A DNA stretch of 64,000 bases from Diphasiastrum complanatum. Its lineage: Eukaryota > Streptophyta > Lycopodiopsida > Lycopodiales > Lycopodiaceae. The DNA is taken from NCBI GenBank assembly GCA_029204225.1, contig CM055094.1, forward strand, positions 13,164,813 to 13,228,812. The letters run 5' to 3'. The notes under the pieces are model-generated. The model had not been told where the DNA came from. It saw only the letters and a list, made by a program, of their open reading frames with translations, and did no database searches. Made by a program: the position numbers and the translations under genes. Below, one piece after another: positions 21,390 through 34,672 of the stretch (positions are counted from its first letter, which is position 1; every line of letters begins with the position of its first letter).

Positions 21390-24300
21390 CTAAACAAGCA
21401 AACAACACAGGTTAGCTTCATTCCTATCTGTTTCAAGTTCATCGAAACAACCCAAAACAACTGCATTACCCCCCTTGAAAAAATAAATAGATAGAGACAG
21501 AAAGCACTTTTCTAAGGAAATCTTACCACTGTGCTGAAGAGAACCATCATTATGGTACTAGAGATGACAGTAGCATTTTCTGCGTTCATTGTCTTACCAG
21601 ATATAGTAAACTGCAACCAAAGTTTAATCCAAAGTCAGAATTAGAAGAAGGGAGCCGTATCCATCCAAAAATAGTAACAAGCATAGATCAGAACCTTATG
21701 TCTCTTCTAACTATGCAAACTCAATATCTCTTGTAGCATGCTGCACAAATACCTGCCCATTTCTCACCTGATTAAATGCCAAGGCAATTGAAACAGCTCC
21801 TCGTATCAGTCCAGCCCACCATATAATAAACTATACAACAAGATAGAAGGACATAACAGTAAGAGCTTATCATCAGCAGATGATTATATAGTAGATGAGG
21901 AGTATGAAACTTATGAGAGAAAAGATCGAACTTTCCCTACAGCTGAAACTTTGATCCAAGTTCTAAACACCGGAACTGTAATCTAATGGTATCTCTGTAC
22001 TTTGTGCCAGCCTCTAAACACTTCAAAATGCAAATGCAAATTTAAGTACATTGAATATTCATCAAGTGCAGAGCAGGAAAATATGCTTCATACCTGTTTC
22101 CGGGCATTGATCTTAGTTCCTGGGGTGCGGCGGGCGTAGTTTGAAAGTGCTGACAAAGGAAATACAAAGGCTGCTCTACCGATGAAAACAAGAAGCATAA
22201 TAACTCCAAACGCACAGAAAGATGCACTGTTGCAAAACAGCATATGAGTATACAATGCCAGTAGACAACTTTAGAGGTAGTCAACACAGAATTTTGGTGA
22301 ATTCTGAAATTGCAATATGTCAATGGGATAGAATCAACAGAATCAGTTCTTTTTTCATAAATATGATGCCAAAGCACTAAATGTTTGATTCCATATAAAT
22401 GGAGTTATGTGCTTATATGTTTTTTCCTTCCAGACTGTCTTTACTTTGTGTTCATTAGTACTCTTAACACTCTAAGAAGATTAGCTGAGCAGTTTGCCAA
22501 AAAATCTTAAGCTGCTGAGCATGAGTTGGAAATGGGAAACTTTGGAAAGTCTTCCATACACTTTGAACTCCACACTTTTTTGATGACATCCCTTACAGCT
22601 TTTCCTGTATCTCCTCTTTTGTACAGATAATTAAAGTTCAAATTCCTCTTCTACAATTAAGTGGCATCACTATGTTGAGCCCAGGATTAAATTATGTAGA
22701 TAAAGAGGCTGAAAACTATAGGGGTAATAATTTCCCTGACTTTCTTGTCCGGGAGGATTTTCCACAATCAATCAGGACAGAGATGAAAGGAAGGCATCAC
22801 TACTGCACATGGAATGAACAGACATTTTGTATAAGTTTTGGGCCAAAATGGAGAAATTTCACATAGGGTTTCAAGCTGTAGGAAGAGAATGTTCAATAAC
22901 TAGCTGTTTTCAAGCATTTCGTGAATTATACATGCATGCTTGAAATGAAGGCAATTTGATAACCTTACTTCATAGAAGCACGAATTTCACAGGTTGATTT
23001 TTTCCAGCATTGGAGCTCACTGAATCAGAATGTCATATGCCCAAGATCCTCTTTTAAGTGATTGTTAGAACACAAGGATTGTGGTCATTGCTCACCAGTT
23101 GGCAGTGAGTCACGATAAAGGGACAGCAAGTAGCCACCTGGTTGCGAGTCACATGTGGCCCTATGGATGAACTCAGGCTTAAAAGTTGGACTTGGACCTA
23201 TGATTGAGAGTATGGCCACGTTCAAGCTTTTGGATGGGGGCCACATGCTGGCCTACTATCTGGTCCTGAAGGCTCATCTCTTGAGACCACTCCCCCTTGG
23301 GCCTACCACCTAGAAGCTGTTCCTTGCAGAGTTGGTGTCTCTCTTCAATCTCAGCTTGAGCTATGCTTAGATGACCATTGCAGTTCTCTATCTGAGCATC
23401 TCTATACCTGACTTTCAAAAGACATCACTCCATCATTGAAACTATGTAGGTTGATCTTAATGCTTATCAATATTTTGTCAGTTGCTTTGGTAAGACTCAT
23501 GCTTAATTCTCCACATTTTGAAGGAAACTAGAGTCAAATTTTATGTTTTCCAAGTGATCTACAAATGAAGAGGAAAGGTACAATTTCACATAACTATCTG
23601 TCCAGCATCTAGGAGAGTCTGATGATCTCCATGACTACTCATTCAGGAGAAAGGAGAAAGGAAGTCAAAGATGGAATACTACTCATCGGTGTCCACCCAG
23701 GCCCAATGTGAGACATTCTGCAACTCTGAAGTCAAGCTCACTTGGAGGGATCAATATCACCACATTTTGGAAGTTGTGCAATCTACTTAACACTCACCTG
23801 AAAACACTTGTATAACTGTGAACCAAGAGAAGTGTGTGCATTTTGCAAGCATCACATGGGAACAAATGTCCGTAGCTGAGAGAAGTTGAAGGTAGACTTT
23901 CACCTATGCAATATGGAGAATCATAATTCATGACACATTGAGATGTCATTATTTTTCGTAGGCAATGTTACAGAAACTGAAACCATAGCAGTATCTAGTG
24001 GCACAGTGATACCTAGGTGTGAGCCTTAATCAGATGATCCACCTAAATTCATTATGGGCGACAAACAATCACATATCTCTAGGTACTACAAGATAATATG
24101 TATGGGAAGAGATTATAGCTATTGCAGTTGAGTCCATGGGGGAATGAAACTTTTGAAAACAAATAACCATGGGGAAGCTCATCGCTAGTGCACATACATG
24201 ATTCTTTTGCTATAGTGTTAATAGTCTCAAAAAAATGCCTTTTAATTTTTTATCTAGCAGAGGATGAAAAAGTAAAAACAAGGTTTTATGCAAGCAAGCT

Positions 24301-27300
24301 AAATTTCTGATAGGAGACGAGATTATTTCTTTTTTATTCTCTTTGAAAGTGGTTAAGAGGCAAGCAATGTCCTCATTTGAATTTTGGTGAACATATTCCC
24401 GCAATATATGTAGATATCAACTTTACCATAACTAGAAACCTCTCCTTTCAAAAAATAGAATAAATTATCATATCATTCTCAGTACTGTGGAGATAAATGT
24501 GTTGAAAATGTCTGAGATAGGATCGGTAACGGATGGGAGTTCTTCAGTCCGACCTTTAGAAATTCTGAGTTGCTACAACCAGCCCAATTCTAGGTTTCTT
24601 ATTGTAGTCATCTCCACAAGTTTCTTTAAGACTGCCTTTAACGTCAGAGTTGTATGGTTCTAATATATTTGTGGGCTCCAAGCTCAATCAACAAGAGATT
24701 ATGGCAATGAATTCCCTTTTTTTCATTTGATTTGTACCCTTTGCTGATGTGAAGGGTGCCCTTCACTCAGAGTTTCATACTTTTTCACAGATAACTAGTT
24801 AACATCATAGAGTTTTGAGATAGGAATCAAGTTGAGATAAAAATCAAGCTATAGTGCAATTTAAAAAGTCAACAATTGCATCAAAAGTACACAACATGCA
24901 AAGGGTCCAAAGAATATTAGCTTGAGTGTTAATCAACTGTTGATTCTAAAGCCATGACAATCTGTCTTTCCTTATGTTACCAGTTAATATAAGGAATTAT
25001 AAGTTTTAGAGCACATTCCCTAAGCTGACCTTGTTCTAACTTACTAACTCCTTGCTGATTAAGAGAATCTTCAGTTGTCTTCTCAAGCAAGAATCAACAA
25101 GATTAAAGAATTAAACTGAAACTTATTTTAACCTTGACTTCTAGAAACTTCCATAAAATCTTATTCCAGATGCAATTACGAGAGTTTCCAAAAGATGAAT
25201 GTCATAAATGCGCATAGTCCTTACCCTCATTAAAAAAAAGACGTGGACCTAATTAATGTTGAAACTCTTAGGACGGGCATATATTAGAATTTTTTACTGG
25301 TGTTATTATTCAGCGCTTCAACTTCCCAAAACAAGAGGATTACCTTGTGTCTGCAGTTTTCCACTTATTAGCATCAAGTGTATCCATGCCAACATACAAG
25401 AAGATAAATGTTTCAGCAATGAAAGACATCGTCGCAAATGCATGCCTGAGATAGAACAAACTTCACAATGAGAATGAAATTCCAGCTAAATTCAAATACC
25501 AAAAAGTATAGGTGCCTCCCTTCTGCACTGTTTTTCTAAAAGATAAATCAACATATTCAAAGGACTTAAATAAAAGCATGAAAAAGACAAAACCTTTTGA
25601 AGTATAGTAACCACACTCATGAATGCTGACGTAGGCTTACATTGAAAACAGTTACATTTTTTAATTAAAAAAAACCACGGTAATGAGACAACATTAGGGC
25701 AAAAATATATACCAACCTTTATGTCACTACTACAGCATATTAGTCACCAACTCTGGCGAGGATAACACATTTAGGGACAGGATATTCACAGCTCCTCCTT
25801 GTGTGCAGTGTGCTTCCCAATTGGCAGCGTATCAGAGGCCTCTATGGACATTGGGGCAAATAAGCTTCTACATTTACAAGTATGCATACAACTTAGTTGC
25901 TTCCAGGCATCTTCCTTATCCCTAAAACTGTGCCCAATGGAACCCCAAATCCATCTTTGTTCAATCCCAATACCTACATAGGTATGGAGAATCTATTGCC
26001 ATGAATCTTAATCTATGTCCAATAGGATCGCATGTGTATATTTATGGAGTCTTCCATCAAACTACACTCATCTACATCACAAGATCGGCATGCACTGCTA
26101 GCTAGAGTTCCGAGAAAGAGAACTTTATGAATAGACAAGCATAGGCTAAGCTTAGATTTCAATGGATTCACAACCCTTGCAAACGCATGCAAATTCCCCA
26201 AGTTAGCAAAGGATGGGTCCTTAGTGCTACGACCATACAAATCTACAAGATGCAAGAGCAATGAACATCTGAAAGATTAGAGAAGATACACATGAGAGAT
26301 GAGAGAACCAAAGTCTCCAAACAGGCCACCACCTACAACGTTCCTCTCCAATTTTATGCCAAAGCTTCCAAACGTGTTGAGATAGGACACTCTGTCCAAA
26401 GCTCTAGAATCCTTGCAGGATTCTTCTCCTCCTTCTAGCACCCAATTCTCCTTCCTACACTCCACACATTGATGAATGTCATCTCCTCTCCATGCCCTAC
26501 TACCTTAACAATAATACTTAGAGGTTTACTAGGGATATGGAGCTCTTTTTAGACCATATGCCTGCTCTACCATAGGTCACCCTCCTCCGTAGATCAACTT
26601 CAAGCAATCACTTCTAGCAAACATCCCTAGTTTGGGAAAACAACATGCACTAAGTCATTCAAGTGACCCATTGCCTACCAATGGCACTTTCAGTTGTAAT
26701 TTTTCTTCCAGTCACTGCCTGTGACATGAAAATACACTGTCAAAAATTTCTCGAGCTCCTCACTTTGATCTAATAAGTTTTGATGCTTGCTCTTTGCCTG
26801 AACAATGTTTGTCACACTTTGCATCACAAACCCTAACTGCAAAAGTGCCAAACATGGTCCTTGGTTCTCTCGGACCCTAGCTATATCTACCATTAGTAAA
26901 TTCGACGATGCAGTGTTTTGAAGGGAGAATATTACGATCATTTGCTTGAACTATCAGTCCCTTTGATAGATCATGTGAGGATGCTAGCTTTATAAGCTTC
27001 TCTTGAAACCAAATAACCAATGAGAGAATGATCTCCCATCCACAGGAAAACCTTTAAGCATAGCTACCCTCTATTTTGGTCTTGTTACACATGGCACCAT
27101 GCGTATATGATTAGTCTTGTTGATAGATCATGTGAGGATGCTACTTCTTTAAGATCCTCCTAAAACCAAGTATTCCGTGAGAGAACGAGCTCCCATCCAC
27201 AAACCTTTAAGCATAGCTGCCCTCTATTTTGATCCTATGACATATGACCCCTATGTATGGGAAATCAGTCCACTTGGAATGCCACATCAATCCTAACCCA

Positions 27301-30300
27301 TGAATATATAGCCAACTTCATGCTTAGGCTACCCATGTGCCCCAACCATGCCCTAATGGCCCCTTGGACTTGACCCTAGTCACTGCCTACATGACTACAG
27401 GCTGACTTGGTCAATGCATGTCAAGGACTCACCGGGTCACCTACAACGACACACCCAAGGACTCAGGTGCCTTTTATTGGGGTTGTGGGTTGTACAACCA
27501 CTGATGGAGTCATCTGACCCACCTGGATACTAGCCCTTTTGGAGTACATTAGGGTCACAATTGGGACCTAGAAATTCTCACCCCTTTCCAGAAAATCATC
27601 GTTCTTCGATGTAAAACTTAAGCAACAAGCTACACTTGACATAGCCTATAGTGACTCTCCTAGGTAGCATCAAACAAGGGAATTCCTTTCCATGCAACTA
27701 GATACTCTTGGGAGATATGCTTTCTCAATCGCTTCTCTCTCCTATCTAGAATACGTGCTAGTCCATGCTCCAAAGCAACTTTCTACAAGGTTTTCACTTG
27801 ATGTAAGCACTTCTTTAAGCGACTTACATGGAAAATTGGATGAGCTGATTCTAGTTATACGGCACCTCAGCAGTTTTCTTAATGACCTTCCATGGTTATA
27901 GTACCTTGGTGATAGTTTCTTACACTTACTAGTGCGCATTACCTTCAACTTCATAGAAATACTAAGTCACCGAGCTCCAACTCCTTGAAGGTATGATGCT
28001 TGCATGTATAGCTTTCTGCTCAAGCTTAAGCCTTGGAAAGGTTTTGCCTTGTTGTCTCAAGCCTTGTCTCAAGCCTATCCTGCATCTGAGTCAAAAACTC
28101 TGCAATGCTTGGTACCCTTTGCGGAATATTTATAATGACCTCCTTTGAGGATCGAAGACTAGGATGCTGAAAACCGTAGAACCAAAAGGAAACGGATGGT
28201 GGATAAACCAACCCAACCAAACCTAGATCTCACGGATCTAGCCCCCAAGCTATGGATCTACCTATCAATGTCCAATAAGAGAGATGTCACTCCGGCAACA
28301 TATTGCTACCATTGCCAAAACCAGTCATACACTAGTGAGAGCCCATTGGGTATACTTATACCCTCCAAGGCCCATGCACCACTAGTGGACACCTCTGCAG
28401 CCTATCTAGGCCACATCATCCAGTTCCCCTATGACTCATTGATAGACCCATAATAATCTACCATCATGAGTTTAGGCCTCCAACCATTAATTATGACCAT
28501 ATGCACATGAGGGCCCCAAACCCCTCATAATCATAATTAACTTACGGGTCAAGGTAGGCCTATTGACCTCTAGCGGGATAAACAATCCGAGATCAGACGT
28601 GGGCATGACAATACTTGTGGTAACTGGAAACACAAGTCAATAACCATCAAGGGGTCTACCTTTAAGCTGGCTTTGCATGTTGCAGCTTCTCTCAAATACT
28701 CATGGTCCCTTCAAATAATTTGGGATCTCCCTGATTGGTGGTTCATTTCACATTGTATTTTTCAAATCTGTTAGTTGCAATAGATTTCTTGTGGTAGGTC
28801 GCTGGTGGGCTAGGGCTTTTTGCTTTCCTATTCAGTGATTATCCCTTACTTTTGCATATTGTCAGTTTGAAACCCTTATTTGCTGATTTTTGAAGGAGAA
28901 AAGTTTGTAAGTTCCTAGAATTTGGTTGTAGAAGGTGTATTCTATCCAGTTCTTTTAGGAATTCAAGGTAATCTATCTATATAGAAAGAAAGAAACAAAG
29001 CTTTATTAACGTCTTTTAATGCCAAAAGGCATATATGACCAAGTAAGTACATCTCAAGTGTGATTAATACTGAAAGGAGCATATAAATGTCTCCATAACC
29101 AAACAACAACAACTACTAGATATTAACCTATCAAGGCTAAACAAAATATCTCCTCTGCCCTCAAGACATGAAAGTCTGAGATATGGTACAATGGGGAGTC
29201 ATATAACTAAAGCTGTACAATAACCGTCTAAACTGTATGATAGATCATGTCATGTCACCACAGGACCATTGTTGAAGAAATCAAGGATAGAGGATGATGA
29301 TGAAGATGCAGGAACTGACGAGGTGGGCCTGCGTATGTGAGCTCTAGATCTGAAAAGTCTCCGTGTCCGGTTTGACCCCCAAGGGCCGCTGCCATTTCAT
29401 TTGAGAATATGCATGCATATATTGATGAAATCCCTCTGGTAGATCAATATCATATATGCGTAAGAGACGAGAAGCCTGAGAGTACCATGAAAGCCGATGA
29501 CCCTGGTGATGAAGCTACTGAGAAGAGAGAAAAGCTATGTGTAGATAACGTGAAACCGGAAGACTCATCATGTAAAGACAACTAGGGAAAACCCCTAAGA
29601 TGAGGATAGGAAAACACAACAAGAGAGACAATGGAGCAAAACCACCCAACCAATCCTAGATCCCTCCTGGAGAATCCTCCTGGACCGAGCCCCCAAGTCA
29701 TACTATGTGAAAGCAAGAGGAGAAGAGCTCAACTGATGACCTAGGCCAAAGTCGTCGATGGAATAATCACTACCTCAATATATAGAGAGTAGGATCTTGT
29801 GCATGAACCCATGCAATCCCCATGCAGGTCAACTATAAATAGGTCATAGCTCTTCATGCATTCCTCCTGCCTATATCAGTCACACGTACATGCACTACTC
29901 TCCATATGTCTTAATTAGAGTGTCTGGGTCCTCTCAAGGTCATTAGTCACCAACAGGCCTCGACGTGGAATAAAATCTAGGTGTGACCAATAAACTCGAA
30001 AACTAGAGGGCCGGTCTACCATATTAGGACTATACCATGTCCTTAGCTGAATATGGCCATAACATTCTTTCTCCCTTAAACAAGTTCCGTCCTCAGAACG
30101 AGAAAACTAAGGAAGATCCAAATTTGTATGCTTTTAACTCTTTCCCATGAATCATTATCCTCAATCTAACCGTCCAACCTAATCAAGCACTCAAAGATAG
30201 AACGATTTTCTCAATTGTTTATCTCTGGTTCAGAGTACTCTCTCAGTTTCCAAAGGTACATTGAGCGACAAGTCCTCCAAATGGGTAAAATCTTCAATAC

Positions 30301-33300
30301 ATCAAACTGTCATCATCAAATAAACTAAGTTTACATGATACATTGGATGAGCAGTCGACAAATAATCCTGAAGATTAAGTTCAAAAGCTAACAAATAATC
30401 ATTTAACTTCTACATCTACTTTGAAAATCAATCCTTAGTCTGACTTCAATATCAAATAAGTACTTAGAGATGGAGTAATTCTCAAATTATCTATCTCTGC
30501 ACTGAAGTACTATATCGACCTTTAGAAGTACACTAAGAGATAAATTTCCTATTGGGTCTGATTCTCTCCAATCTAATAACATCACCTTCATGTAACCTCA
30601 ATTTACATGAATCACTGGGTGAGTTCTCACCTTACATGAGAAATCAATGTTCAAAAGTCAAAGATCCAAACAATTATAGTCCAAGACTATCCACAATTAA
30701 CTTGTCATAAATGTTTGTGGTGCCAATACACTTAGATTTTTTCAAAAACCCAAGGTCCAACAATTCAACCTACCAAAATCTCTTAGGAGATCCATTGAGA
30801 TAAAAATGACTTTAATTCAGTCCCCAGATACTCTCTTGAGTTAAGAGCTCTATTCCTAGCAACATATGCAGGGAAATAGCAACCATACACTCTAGATAGA
30901 TTTATCTATCTCCTAATTAACAGGAGATTTAGGCTAAAAACAGTACACAAGCATTCTGTGACTACAATTTGTAGTAGATTTTCATCCACTAAAGTAAGCA
31001 AATTCCCATAAATAACCAAATTACCTAATAAAAATGCATGTGAGATCCACATAATCTCAAGTTTGTGCAAGAGTAAACAAATTTAGAGTTCAAAAAACGG
31101 ATCTAAATTCTTCACTCTCCCAATCGATCAAGAATTACTCATTATCTTAAGGACCCTCACATTTCCTTATAATCTTCTAATGACCTCTAAGTATCCATTT
31201 ATGATCCGTCAATCATAAACATTTAGAATCTTATGATTCGTCAATCATAATTTACAGGATTCCAAAACCATACTTCATCATTGGAAAATACTGGAGTATA
31301 TGTATTCAGATCGCCAAGTGAAGATCTTCAAGAATCCTGTCACATGCAAACCAGAAGGACACCTGTGGAGCATAAACCACCCAACCAACATGAAGAGGCT
31401 AGTCAATACCCTAACCCTTCACCCCCAAGCCACAGTGAATGAATACAAGAGAGGAGAGGAAACCTGGCTCAAGAATCTGAAATACCAATAGGGAGATGGG
31501 CGAGTTTCCATGGTATGTATTCTCTCCAAGAGGAGAGAATATTTCCATTAGGATCCCCATGCAACCTATAATAAGCTATTGACCTCCTATTCTTGCATTG
31601 AAGCAGTCATTCACCATGCAAGTGCTCCTATGTCCAATTATAGGTCTGGGTCCTCATATGATTATTAATTACTTGATACGACCACGTCGGAATGACGTAG
31701 CATAACTAATAACCACATACAACTGGAGTGACCGACTATCCACGTCAGGAATTATTCCGATTCCCTTGTACAAGACATGGACATAACATTCTTCCCCCCT
31801 TGAACCACTTCTATCTCTAGAAGTGAAAACTAGGGAAGTTCTTTATGCTTTTGACCCTCTTCCATGAATCATCATCCTGAGTCCGTCCCTTCCACCTAAT
31901 CAAGCACTCAGCGATAGAACAATTTGTCAATTGTTTATCTCTGGTTCTGAGTACCTTTTCAGGTTCCAAAGGAACACTAAGCGATAAGTCCTCCTATTCT
32001 TGCATTACAGCAGTCATTCTCCATGCAAGTGCTCCTATGTCCAATTATAGCTCTGGGCCTTCATATGATTATTAATTACTCGATACGACCACGTCCGGAA
32101 TGACGTAGCATAACTAATAACCACATACAACTGGAGTGACCGGCTATCCACGTCAGGAATTATTCCGATTCCCTTGTACAGGACATGGACATAACAATAT
32201 GCATGACATACCACTCAAGAAATATAAGAAACATTATGAAATCTTTTCCTCAAGGAAAAATTATTGGATTCCAAGAATATTCTTTCAACCCAATTCTTAA
32301 ACAATCACTAGAGATTTCCTCTATTCCCACTGGATAGTTCCACCATTGCACACATACTGGATTCCACAAAAGAAATCTATGCAACTGGTTGATCCCATGA
32401 AAGTCTTATTCCTATCATTTTCTTCTCCCCCTTTTAAAAGAAATTCCATAATTTCGATTAAAAAATTCTCAAGAGACAACGTATAAGATATCAAAGATTC
32501 GAAAAAGTCAGTAATGAGTATCCAATACTATTACAAAACGGAATTTTTCCTCAAAATCATAAAATATCTTATCCCGAGTGATAGAAACATTACTCTCAAT
32601 AATCAACTATCAAATAGAGATAAATGGAAGCATAAGTTCATATAACATTTCCCAGAGATCCCACAAAAATGTAGGCAAATGGGCAGCCCATAAAACGAAT
32701 CGAAGGTGGACTAACATTCCTTCAGAACCTTGTTCTACACTGGAAGGAATTATATGAATCTCAATCGAATTGTCTTGTATTTAAGAAATTCCTAAAAAAG
32801 TAGAGGTTTAAATTTCAAGAGAAGTAGCTTTTAAGGGTTTCTGATTTGGAATCTATGAGATACCATTGAGGGATCCGGCTCTATAGTTTAGCCAATGGTT
32901 TCAACTGTTAGCTTTACTAATAATGTAAAAACTAACCACTGGTCTACATATCATTCTCGCACAAGAATTCCCCTTTGAAATCACTGATGTCCCATACCAT
33001 CAATTTTCTCTCCAAGAAAGTTCTTTGCTTTTAGATATGATCACCAGAAAATCAAAAAGATTACCAGACCATCCTATAACCAAACATAGGATCCAATCTT
33101 CAAGAAGATCTTTAACCGCATTATCCGATAATCCAGAGATCTTAAAACCTCTTTTTGGATTTCCTCTACTAGATATGCACATATCTATTCCACCAAGTAC
33201 TAGAGTACCCCCATATTTGTTTCTAATGGATCAACTGTGATTTAACAAGAATCTGTATTACTGTCACATAAAACAACCCATCTGATTGGTACTATAATTC

Positions 33301-34606
33301 TCGAATTCCTACCATCTGAGAGTTCCAACTCTTAGGAATAAGGCTCTTTACAGTACAAATGTGAACCAAGTGTCATTCTCGTTCCATGTCACAATTTCCA
33401 ATAACAAATAGGGTCAACTCATGGTCCTATAGATATTCAAAAATAAATTCAACTTAATGAATTCAATAAACTAGTGCTATGCGATTTTCTTACAGGGATT
33501 ATTCACCAATCCAAATTACATAACACAATCACATTTACCTACTCAGGTGTCTCATTTTCTTCCTCCCTTAGATATTTCATCAGCGAAGGCACTGAAAATT
33601 TCTTTGACACAAGTAAATGCTAGGTTGCTACCCTTTTGACTACACTAGCTTAAGTATTACTTCGTTAAAGTTGCCTGAACCTAATGGAAAATCCATAAAA
33701 TTTGGATCCGGGTGCTCTTTTACGATATTCGGTACACTTATTTTTATCGAATATAGAGCTACCTCCAAATATTATAACCTTCCATTTATTCACTTTAACA
33801 AGTATCTCAAAAGCTTTAGCCAATCCTAAAGATCAAAATAATTTAGGATATGCCTATCGATGCAACACTGAAGTCGAAAAGGAAGAACCAAAACACCATT
33901 TAACTCAATTTACTGGGAGTACCACTCCAGAGTTAAGTGGCTAAATAGCATAGTACCAAGGAATTGAATCCCTTTACTAAGTACATGCCTGAGAACTGTA
34001 CCACTATCATCGTTTTTTCAAGATCGGTTTAGAAAAATTCAGACCGATTATTACGCTTGACAACGGTACCAAAGTTCCACAAAAAAACTAGGCTTACAAC
34101 TAACTATTGATGTAACACACCAAAGTTAAAAAGCCAAAAACATGCATACTGCCTATATAGAAGAAAAACCAAATTCCTCCTACCAAAACCGGAAAGCAAA
34201 ATCTAAACCCAAGGTTATAGCATTGACAACCGAGCACCAAGAAACCGAAATTCCTCTTCCAGGGTGCTAGTAACTTAAATACTCCAGCTTTAAAGTTGCC
34301 AACGTCAAGCCCTTAAAAAACTTTGGTCGTTCAGCATGCAACAATCATTGATACAGATAGTCCCGCAACTTCACAAATTGCTGACCACTCATCATGCATC
34401 GATTCAACTTGACAGGCAAACACATGCATGCCAAAAGTAAAAAGCATAGACCCCAAAATGTCACACATGCCCACATATCCCAAAAATGTCACACATGCCC
34501 ACATATCTAAAAAAACCCTAAGGTTTAGCATAAGGAAGAAAGGCCAGATGTCTGCTATAGTCGTGCAACAGCCACCATCAACATCGTGGGAAAGGAGGCT
34601 GCCCAA

Positions 34607-34672
<66 letters not shown>

